DNA of 64,000 nucleotides from Pseudomonas agarici (lineage in GTDB: Bacteria > Pseudomonadota > Gammaproteobacteria > Pseudomonadales > Pseudomonadaceae). The stretch is taken from positions 166,173-230,172 of the forward strand of contig NZ_FOAR01000004.1 of assembly GCF_900109755.1 (NCBI RefSeq), given 5' to 3'. The translations under genes were made by a program, and so were the position numbers. The notes beneath the pieces were generated by a model. The model did not search any database, had not been told where the DNA came from, and saw only the letters and a program-made list of their open reading frames with translations. Positions 57,363 through 64,000 of this stretch are shown piece by piece (position 1 is the stretch's first letter; each line of letters begins with the position of its first letter).

Positions 57363-59393
57363 GTGGGGACCTTCAACCCGCTGCTGCAAGCGCAGCCGTG
57401 CGATCTGCCAGCTTATTCGTCAGTGCGTGTCGAGCACCTGCTGCCGGCGCTCGATGCGCTGATCAAACACAGCCGACGCGCGATTGACGAGATTGTCGCG
57501 AGCCAGAGCCAATACCCGACCTGGGACGATTTTTTCGTGCCGGTCGACGCTCTACAGGCCCGGCTCTCGGGGTTCATGGGCGTCGTGAGCGCCTTGAGTA
57601 CCGCCCGCCCCTACCCACACTGGGGAGGCGCGCTCCAGCGTTGTCGCCAGCGTTATCTCGCTTATCGGCTTGAGGTCAGTCAGCATCCCCGGCTCTTCCA
57701 GCTCTATGAAAAGTTGGCAAATTGCGAACACGCGAAACTGTTCGACGCATCGCGTGTATCCGCTCTCCAGCGGATATTGCTGGATTGCCGCCTGGCGGGC
57801 GCGCATTTGGCCGAGGGTCAGAAAACCCAGTTGCAAACGCTTGATGCACAGATCAAGGCACTGGAGTCGCGCTTCCTCACTAATATCTACATTGCCAGTG
57901 AAGACGCCAGCCTGTACTTCGGCGACGACGGTGTGCTTGATGGCGTGTCGAGCGAAGACAAGACTCATATGGAGCTGTATCACGAATCGAACTTTGCCGG
58001 TTGGTGGTTGAACATCGACGATCCGCAGGCCGTCAGCTCGATTCTGGTGGACGCACGCGGGCGCGAGCTTCGCCAGCAGGTCTATGAAGCGGTTATGACC
58101 CGTGCCAGCGATCCCGAAACAGACTATGACAATAGTGCCGTGCTCGATGAGTTGCTGCAGTTGCGTTTTCAAAAGGCCGGCCTGCTGGGTTTTGCCAATA
58201 GCGCGGCGCTGCGACTGCAGAGCTTTTCGTTGAGTTCTCCTGAGCAGGTCGAGCGCTTTTTGCGCCAGCAGGTGAGCGAGGAAAAACCGGGCTGGCTCAG
58301 CGAAGTGGAGGAATTGAAGCAGTTTGCCGCCCAGGACGGGCTGGTGGAACTGAAACCCTGGGACCGATCCTTTTATGCCCAGCGGTTGCGCTTGCACAAA
58401 GGAGCGATCAGCGAAGATGAATGTCGTGCCTACTTCGAGCTTGAGCAGGTTCTGAAAAGCCTGCTAGCGTTACCCGGTCGCCTTTTCGGGGTTGAATTCA
58501 TCGCCCGCGACGAGTTGGATACCTGGCACGCCAGCGTTCGACCGTTCGAGGTCCGTGAGCAGGGGCAGACGATAGGCTACCTGTTCCTCGATCTGTTCGC
58601 CCGCGAAGAGAAGACCACCAGGGGGGGGGCGATGTTCGCGCTACGCCATCGGTTGTTATCGGTCGAGGGCCGTACCCTGACGGCACCGATTGCGGTGCTG
58701 TCGTGTTACCTGCCAGCGACCGCCGCTGACAGGCCGCTGCTGCTCAAGCACGGACAGATACGGACACTGTTCCACGAATTCGGACATTGCCTGCATCAGT
58801 TGTTGGATCGCTCGAATTGCTGGCGCCTGTCCGCAATCGAGTCCGCCAGGGATGTCGGCGAGTTCTTCTCGGCGTTGCTGGAGTGCTGGTGTTATTCGCG
58901 CACCTATCTGGTCGAGATCAGCCGGCACCATGAGACTGGGGCAGCGCTTTCGGTTGATCAGGCCGACCAGTTGATGATTGCGCTTACGACCCAGAACAGC
59001 TTGACGTCTGCCAGTACCTTAATACTGGCCTCGCTCGCGCTGGAGCTGCACCAGAACTCCGCACAAGGGCAAAGCGTCCTGGCGCGCGCCGCACGTGTAC
59101 GAGACGAGATTTTGTCGCTGCCGGCACCGGGCAATGAGCGGCAGGTCTACAGCTTCAAGCATCTGGTTACGGAAACGGATGTCGCCTACTTCATCTATCC
59201 TTGGGGGCAGATGCTGGCCAAGGCGGTATTCAGCCGCTTCGAAGACAAGGGACTCTTCGACCCCGTGGAAGGTAGGCGCCTGCGTGAGCTGGTCTTCGCG
59301 CCGGGTGCCTCCCAACCCATCCTGACATCCATCGAGGCCTTTCTCGGACGCACGCTCGATGAAGCCAGGATCATTGCACCTTCGTCGACTTGA
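57363..59393 (+). CDS. second M3-family oligopeptidase, diverged paralogue of PrlC
   Basis: A 676-residue protein, collinear with PrlC but clearly diverged: FNPLLQAQPCDLPAYSSVRVEHLLPALDALI against PrlC's NNPLLQPYDLPPFSAIRAEHVQPAIEQIL. The zinc motif HEFGHCLHQLLDR is intact, as is the downstream Glu region (ESARDVGEFFSALLECW). GTG 57363 follows AAGGAGTGAAAC. It is probably an active peptidase with altered specificity arising from tandem duplication. Ends before a long gene-poor stretch. Confidence 0.9.
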   Translation: MGTFNPLLQAQPCDLPAYSSVRVEHLLPALDALIKHSRRAIDEIVASQSQYPTWDDFFVPVDALQARLSGFMGVVSALSTARPYPHWGGALQRCRQRYLAYRLEVSQHPRLFQLYEKLANCEHAKLFDASRVSALQRILLDCRLAGAHLAEGQKTQLQTLDAQIKALESRFLTNIYIASEDASLYFGDDGVLDGVSSEDKTHMELYHESNFAGWWLNIDDPQAVSSILVDARGRELRQQVYEAVMTRASDPETDYDNSAVLDELLQLRFQKAGLLGFANSAALRLQSFSLSSPEQVERFLRQQVSEEKPGWLSEVEELKQFAAQDGLVELKPWDRSFYAQRLRLHKGAISEDECRAYFELEQVLKSLLALPGRLFGVEFIARDELDTWHASVRPFEVREQGQTIGYLFLDLFAREEKTTRGGAMFALRHRLLSVEGRTLTAPIAVLSCYLPATAADRPLLLKHGQIRTLFHEFGHCLHQLLDRSNCWRLSAIESARDVGEFFSALLECWCYSRTYLVEISRHHETGAALSVDQADQLMIALTTQNSLTSASTLILASLALELHQNSAQGQSVLARAARVRDEILSLPAPGNERQVYSFKHLVTETDVAYFIYPWGQMLAKAVFSRFEDKGLFDPVEGRRLRELVFAPGASQPILTSIEAFLGRTLDEARIIAPSST

Positions 59394-59520
59394 GCCCGTT
59401 TTGCCCATCGTCGGTGGCGGGTGGGTGGGCTGGTGGTGGTGCGAGCGCCGCTCGCCAGCCTCTCGTTATCGGCCTTGATCATGGCGCGTGGAATCTGTAC
59501 GAAATGCTTTCGAGCGAAGG

Positions 59521-59622
59521 CCAGGCCAGGCGAAAGCAGGCGAGCCAGCGCCGTTGACGGGGGTCAATGAGCATGGCGGGGCTGCTTTCAACGCGGCATG
59601 GGCGAGCGCAGATACATTTCAT
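59521..59622 (+). repeat. arm 1 of an imperfect inverted duplication
   Basis: The complement of this stretch aligns over about 100 bp with 60266-60368, sharing blocks such as TCTGCGCTC, CGCCATGCTCATTGA, CCGTCAA and GCCTGCTTTCGC. Roughly three quarters of positions match by eye. No transposase frame is associated. Sequence 59394-59520 holds nothing else. Confidence 0.55.
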
Positions 59623-59629
59623 ACTGAGC

Positions 59630-60046
59630 CTAGAATCTGCAACAGGTCTGCAGGGTATGCCGGGGGGCGGCGTTTCTGACTTCCGAGTCGCTTTTCGTTA
59701 CTGCGCCTTGTACGGTGGCATCCTGCGGGCATACATGCGTGTTGGCCCGATGGTCCCAATTGGCTAGATTGGTTGGCCTGACACTCTCCCTGACCCTGTC
59801 ACCATCAGCCACCTTCAGCGCGGTATCGTCGTCTTCGCGCTGCTCCGTTGCCCTCTGGACGGTAAATCTGAGTATTGCCCCGGTATCGCAGGCGCTGTCT
59901 TCGGACCAGCCCTGCCTTGGATCCTGTTCCGACTTGTCGGTGGGGGCGGTGCCTGTTCCCGGCTCGGCCTGTGCCGCTAAAGTCGTCTCCTGAACAATAA
60001 TGGAGAGCGCAACGGCAAAAACGCATAATGCGGTGTAGTTAGACAT
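59630..60046 (-). CDS. small secreted protein, unknown function
   Basis: A 138-residue frame with a good signal peptide (LCVFAVALSIIVQETTLAA) and a strong ribosome site (AGGAAGG, 9 nt before ATG 60046). The mature part is hydrophilic and rich in Asp, Thr and Arg, with Cys at 53, 107 and near the end. No family recognised. Its last codons run to the edge of repeat arm 1, so the C-terminus may be foreign or truncated. Confidence 0.5.
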   Translation of the reverse strand: MSNYTALCVFAVALSIIVQETTLAAQAEPGTGTAPTDKSEQDPRQGWSEDSACDTGAILRFTVQRATEQREDDDTALKVADGDRVRESVRPTNLANWDHRANTHVCPQDATVQGAVTKSDSEVRNAAPRHTLQTCCRF

Positions 60047-60265
60047 AATTTTAACCTTCCTGTTAACACTATGCCCGGTGACGATGCACTGCCTTCTTCT
60101 CGTCAGGGTGCAGGTGCATGATGAACCATGGGCCCTGAATCAGTTGCCGATGTCCTGTTTTATCTTCGAAAAGACCGTGGCGAGTTCGAGCAACGGATCA
60201 TCGTCATGGTGATGGCTCATGGGCGCCAGAAAAACGCCTTTTTGCGGTTTTTCCTCAGCCGCCGT

Positions 60266-60368
60266 GCGAAAGGTGTCTGCGCTCACCCACGCGGTGGTGA
60301 AAACTGGCTCGCCATGCTCATTGATAACCCGTCAATTACGCTTTCCCGCCTGCTTTCGCTGGGTCAGG
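60266..60368 (-). repeat. arm 2 of an imperfect inverted duplication
   Basis: Partner of 59521-59622 in inverted orientation. Close by, an 18-bp block ACATTTC-R-TACTGAGCCT also recurs directly at 59614 and 60382. The 806-bp stretch 60047-60852 contains this arm and no gene I can support; frames in it lack ribosome sites and family resemblance. Confidence 0.5.
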
Positions 60369-60852
60369 CCGCCGCTCGAAGACATTTCGTACTGAGCCTG
60401 ATTAAGGGCTCATTTAGGAGACCGCTATAACTTTCGGTGCCTACTCTATGGGGGCTCTCTTGAATGTGTCTACTGTCAAACTTGACAGGGTGTATGTCTG
60501 TCCAGTGTTTGGTGGCATTTTTTTGGCGACTTCTGTGTGAGCTTCTTCGTGCTGGCGTCGGGGCTCCGATCAATGCGCCGGATTCGGCCGCACCGGTGGT
60601 TTTTTTGTCCGTTGAGGGGGTAGATGGTGCTTTTCGCGCAGCGTAAAAATAGCGTGATGGAGAACGGAAAAGCCCGTTTTAGAGCCTCTGATTCAGTTTG
60701 AATTAAGTTTTTACGGCTATGCTGGTTGCGCCTGTTTCCTATAAATGACAGGCAGTGTTCAAGGAATCGGGCGTGCTGACCCGAAGAACGCTGGCTCTGA
60801 GCAAGCCAAATCAAGAAAATCTCCTTCAATCCGTCAGAAAAAAGGATGAATC

Positions 60853-61584
60853 ATGAGTGACAGGGATAAACAGCCTTTGGCTGCGTCGGCTTCAGTGCTC
60901 CCCGAGACCGAAAGCGCCGATGCAGCATTGCAGCATATCGTCGATGGCTTTCTGCATTTTCATCATGAAGTCTTTCCGCAGCAGCAAGAACTCTTCAAGA
61001 AGCTCGCCACGGCGCAGCAGCCGCGAGCCATGTTCATTACCTGCGCCGATTCGCGCATCGTTCCCGAACTCATCACCCAAAGCTCCCCCGGCGACCTGTT
61101 CGTCACCCGCAACGTCGGTAACGTGGTGCCACCTTACGGGCAGATGAACGGTGGCGTCTCAACCGCCATCGAATACGCCGTGTTGGCCCTTGGCGTGCAG
61201 CACATCATCGTCTGTGGACATTCGGACTGCGGTGCGATGCGCGGGGTACTGACTCCCGCAAGCCTGGAAAAGATGCCCACGGTAAAAGCCTGGTTGCGCC
61301 ATGCCGAAGTGGCGAAAACCATGGTCCAGGAAAACTGCGACTGCGCCAATGAAAGCGAAAGCATGCAGGCGCTGACCCAGGAGAACGTGATCGCCCAGTT
61401 GCAGCATTTGCGTACCCATCCGTCGGTGGCCTCGCGCATGGCCAACGGGCAGTTGTTCATCCATGGTTGGATCTACAACATCGAAACCAGCGAAATCAAA
61501 GCCTATGACGCGGATCGAGGCAGTTTTCTGCCTCTGGACGGTATTCTTCCAATCCCGAGCGCGACGCCCAAGGCCCGTTTCTAA
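60853..61584 (+). CDS. beta-class carbonic anhydrase
   Basis: A 243-residue zinc enzyme interconverting CO2 and bicarbonate. Zinc ligands: FITCADSRIVPE (Cys, Asp-Arg) and ICGHSDCGAMRG (His, Cys). AAGGA lies 6 nt upstream of ATG 60853. The next gene is a SulP transporter, a pairing seen when SulP moves bicarbonate. Confidence 0.94.
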   Translation: MSDRDKQPLAASASVLPETESADAALQHIVDGFLHFHHEVFPQQQELFKKLATAQQPRAMFITCADSRIVPELITQSSPGDLFVTRNVGNVVPPYGQMNGGVSTAIEYAVLALGVQHIIVCGHSDCGAMRGVLTPASLEKMPTVKAWLRHAEVAKTMVQENCDCANESESMQALTQENVIAQLQHLRTHPSVASRMANGQLFIHGWIYNIETSEIKAYDADRGSFLPLDGILPIPSATPKARF

Positions 61585-61679
61585 AGCCTGAAGCTTTTCT
61601 CAATCGATAAGGTTTTGCCACGACTGCCGTCGAGCCGTCTGGCTTTGCCATGCCTGAAGAAATCCTCGGGAGATTTATC

Positions 61680-63218
61680 ATGCGTGCAGCACAACTGAAA
61701 GCTGTTTTACCCAGGGAGCTATTGGCTTCCATGGTGGTGTTCCTGGTGGCCCTGCCGTTGTGCATGGGAATCGCCATTGCTTCCGGCATGCCGCCGGCCA
61801 AGGGGTTGATCACCGGGATTGTCGGTGGCCTGGTGGTCGGCTGGATAGCGGGTTCGCCGTTGCAGGTCAGCGGTCCTGCCGCCGGGCTGGCGGTGCTGGT
61901 GTTCGAGTTGGTGCGCCAACACGGGATCGCTATGTTGGGGCCGATCCTGCTGCTGGCCGGGCTCCTGCAATTGATCGCCGGGCGCATGCGCCTGGGCTGC
62001 TGGTTCCGGGTCACTGCCCCGGCGGTGGTGTACGGGATGCTCGCCGGGATCGGCGTGTTGATCGTGCTCTCGCAAATCCATGTGATGTTCGACGGCTCGC
62101 CCCAGCCCTCGGGCCTGGACAATCTGTTGGGCTTTCCCGAAGTCCTGGGCAAAGCCTTGCCGGTGGTTAGCGGCGGCATTGGCTGGCAGGCCGGTTTACT
62201 GGGGGTGCTGACAATCCTGGTGATGGGGTTGTGGGAGAAGTTCAAGCCCCATGCTCTGCGCTTTGTGCCGGGCGCTTTGCTCGGTGTGGGCCTGGCGACA
62301 CTGGCGAGCCTGCTGCTGGCCTTGCCGGTCAAGCGGGTGGAGGTGCCCGATAATCTGGCGCAGGCCATCGATTGGCTGCGTCCGGCGGACCTGCTCAACC
62401 TGGCGGATCCGGCGCTGCTGATCGCGGCCTTTGCCGTGGCCTTTATCGCCAGCGCCGAAACCCTGCTCTCGGCGGCAGCGGTGGATCGCATGCACGACGG
62501 CCAGCGCTCGGATTTCGACCGTGAGCTGTCGGCGCAGGGAATTGGCAACATGCTTTGTGGCCTGCTTGGGGCACTGCCCATGACCGGGGTGATCGTGCGC
62601 AGTTCGGCCAATGTCCAGGCCGGCGCACGGACTCGGCTGTCGGCGGTATTTCACGGTGTCTGGCTGTTGGCCTTCGTGCTGTTGCTGTCCAGCGTGCTGC
62701 AAAGCATCCCGGTGGCGAGCCTGGCGGGGGTATTGGTCTACACCGGGCTGAAACTGGTGGACCTCAAGGTTTTTCGGGGACTGTCGCGGTATGGCCGGAT
62801 GCCGATGCTGACCTACGCGGTCACGGCGCTGTCGATCATCTTGACCGACCTGCTGAGCGGCGTGCTGATTGGCTTCGGTCTGACCCTGGCGAAACTGGCG
62901 TGGAAAGCCTCGCGGCTGAAGGTCAGCCTGGTGGATTTACCGGGCGAAGGACAAAAGGAGCTGCGGCTGACGGGAGCGGCGACCTTTCTCAAGGTCCCGG
63001 CGCTGACCCAGGTACTGTCGACGATACCGTGGGGCAGCACGGTGCATGTGCCGCTGAACAACCTGACGTATATCGACCATTCCTGCCTGGAGCTACTCGA
63101 AGAATGGGCGCGCGCCAACGTGGCCAAGGGCTCGCGGCTGGTCATCGAATCCCGCGGGCTGAAGCGGCGTCTGGAAGGACGCCTGCGCACCACGGTAGGT
63201 GTAGGCTCGACCTCTTGA
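61680..63218 (+). CDS. SulP-family transporter, likely bicarbonate
   Basis: A 512-residue membrane protein with 10-14 segments and the SulP start LLASMVVFLVALPLCMGIAIASGMPPAKGLITGIVGGLV. The C-terminal region is STAS-like (STVHVPLNNLTYIDHSCLELLEEWA). ATG 61680 has GGGAG upstream; the frame is open ten codons earlier. Adjacency to carbonic anhydrase suggests bicarbonate as substrate. It differs strongly from the SulP at 33320. Confidence 0.88.
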   Translation: MRAAQLKAVLPRELLASMVVFLVALPLCMGIAIASGMPPAKGLITGIVGGLVVGWIAGSPLQVSGPAAGLAVLVFELVRQHGIAMLGPILLLAGLLQLIAGRMRLGCWFRVTAPAVVYGMLAGIGVLIVLSQIHVMFDGSPQPSGLDNLLGFPEVLGKALPVVSGGIGWQAGLLGVLTILVMGLWEKFKPHALRFVPGALLGVGLATLASLLLALPVKRVEVPDNLAQAIDWLRPADLLNLADPALLIAAFAVAFIASAETLLSAAAVDRMHDGQRSDFDRELSAQGIGNMLCGLLGALPMTGVIVRSSANVQAGARTRLSAVFHGVWLLAFVLLLSSVLQSIPVASLAGVLVYTGLKLVDLKVFRGLSRYGRMPMLTYAVTALSIILTDLLSGVLIGFGLTLAKLAWKASRLKVSLVDLPGEGQKELRLTGAATFLKVPALTQVLSTIPWGSTVHVPLNNLTYIDHSCLELLEEWARANVAKGSRLVIESRGLKRRLEGRLRTTVGVGSTS

Positions 63219-63233
63219 CGCGCACAGGTACGG

Positions 63234-63884
63234 TCAGGGCGTGGGGTGTTTCAGTTCCAGTTCTACCCCCAGTTGGCGGGACAGGCAGGGCTGGCGCTTC
63301 CACGCGGCTTCGGTATTTGGATCGTTGAGGCGGTCACGGTAGGCTTCCACTGATTCAAGGGCGAAGCTTTCTTCGTCGAGCATTTCATCGACAGCATGGT
63401 GCACCGCCCCATCCAGTTGGTTGGCGAAGTCTTCGCCGATCAGTTGGTGGGCGATCAGGTTGGCCACGGTGGTGTCCAACGGGATCAGCGCCTGGCCGAA
63501 ATGTACGATATAGAGATCGTTGACCTCTTCCACCAAACGATGCGCCAGATACGCTTCATCCAGCAGGCTGGCGAGACCGATATGGCCGTCGAGGAGGGTC
63601 GGCGGTTGCAGGAAAAACTGCTCGGCGATTTTCAGCACCGGGGTGATCTGCGACTCGATGCCCGCTTCACGGGCGACTTCATTGGCGGCGTCCAGCAGGT
63701 CCGGGACCAGATCGATATAGGTAGTGACGAACCGGGTCATGACTCCTTTGGCATCGATTTGCGGTAGTTGAATGGCGGGATGAAGGTGCGGCAACTGCAC
63801 TTCCAGTTGTCGCGTCAATTGACCGGTAGCGGCCTCGTGTTGATGTGCACGCTGTATCTGCTCGCGCAATGCGGCGGTGTTCAT
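63234..63884 (-). CDS. conserved hypothetical protein, 216 aa
   Basis: A soluble, mostly helical, acidic protein (VTTYIDLVPDLLDAANEVAREAGIE; LLDEAYLAHRLVEEVNDLYIVHFGQALIPLD). No membrane segment, signal or metal motif. It converges with the SulP gene 15 bp away, a neighbourhood kept in other pseudomonads before the cox genes. Function unknown. Confidence 0.8.
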   Translation of the reverse strand: MNTAALREQIQRAHQHEAATGQLTRQLEVQLPHLHPAIQLPQIDAKGVMTRFVTTYIDLVPDLLDAANEVAREAGIESQITPVLKIAEQFFLQPPTLLDGHIGLASLLDEAYLAHRLVEEVNDLYIVHFGQALIPLDTTVANLIAHQLIGEDFANQLDGAVHHAVDEMLDEESFALESVEAYRDRLNDPNTEAAWKRQPCLSRQLGVELELKHPTP

Positions 63885-64000
63885 GAAGGCTCCAGGATGG
63901 AAAACAAAGGGAAAAGTGAGGCCAATAAGGTAGCTGGGTTATAAAAGTTGCTAAGACATATTTGTCATAATTATTTCATAGTTATATGTCTGCGTTATAA
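63885..64000. promoter_or_regulatory. AT-rich intergenic region at window end
   Basis: AT-rich DNA upstream of the hypothetical gene, with GACATAT (from 63954) facing ATATGTC about 22 bp later. It probably holds the promoter of that gene and of whatever lies to the right. Confidence 0.35.

Noticed and set aside
60128..60430. 100-codon plus frame across repeat arm 2
   Set aside because: No ribosome site, composition unlike a protein, and it consists largely of the repeated sequence.
60476..60829. 117-codon minus frame upstream of the carbonic anhydrase
   Set aside because: No ribosome site or family resemblance; it covers the likely carbonic anhydrase promoter.
61496..62611. 371-codon minus frame opposite the SulP gene
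   Set aside because: Ser/Pro/Thr-rich antisense shadow of a membrane protein gene.

Overview
The window is a chromosomal segment of a Pseudomonas, most likely of the P. fluorescens lineage. From about 16.7 kb onward the gene order follows the familiar near-origin Pseudomonas order: plsC, gmhB, glyS, glyQ, tag, lpxL-type acyltransferase, TPR protein, trkA, rsmB, fmt, def, tsaP (LysM), dprA, tsaC, qor, hemF, aroE, sulP, choline-sulfate genes, trpA, trpB, trpI, and later prlC, yheV, carbonic anhydrase, sulP. Twelve perfect DnaA-box 9-mers between 16.6 and 36.0 kb fit a place close to oriC. No rRNA, tRNA or CRISPR array was seen.

0-11 kb is an anti-mobile-element defence island. A four-gene Wadjet (JetABCD) operon, with jetA cut by the window start, is followed by a TOTE-type primase-helicase, a 51-codon small ORF, and a reverse transcriptase with a YCDD active site that I assign to the DRT2 family. 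About 350 nt of hairpin-rich non-coding DNA sits directly upstream of the RT, where DRT2 systems carry their template RNA. Terminators and a decayed IS3-family transposase close the island.

11.9-16.5 kb holds a LysR regulator divergent from a GMC oxidoreductase and an MHS-type transporter, probably a small catabolic unit. 16.7-38.9 kb is mostly core: lipid A and phospholipid acylation, heptose synthesis, glycyl-tRNA synthetase, K+ uptake, fMet processing, haem and shikimate synthesis, and choline-sulfate use. Its choline-binding protein gene has an in-frame amber codon, and two small genes (DUF2845-like and PilZ-like) are truncated.

39.1-45.2 kb is the least explained part: four proteins that look like effectors aimed at eukaryotic cells, inserted between the choline-sulfate locus and trpA. 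One has three NPF tripeptides in tandem 14-residue repeats plus a C-terminal hydrophobic hairpin. One has the R / S-S / E-x-E signature of mono-ADP-ribosyltransferases. Two are proline- and serine-rich. The last three share a related N-terminal module of about 100 residues joined to different C-termini. Upstream of all three lies the same 16-bp element, and for two of them a second box follows at exactly 19 bp. This looks like a modular effector family with a common regulator and was the most novel system I found.

45.4-64 kb returns to core genes: trpBA with trpI, dodecin, two DUF1161 proteins, a flavin monooxygenase, OsmC, a secreted aminopeptidase, a gamma carbonic anhydrase, two M3 metallopeptidases around a zinc-ribbon protein, and a beta carbonic anhydrase paired with a SulP transporter. 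A region of about 1.4 kb (59.4-60.85 kb) holds one small secreted protein and an imperfect inverted duplication.
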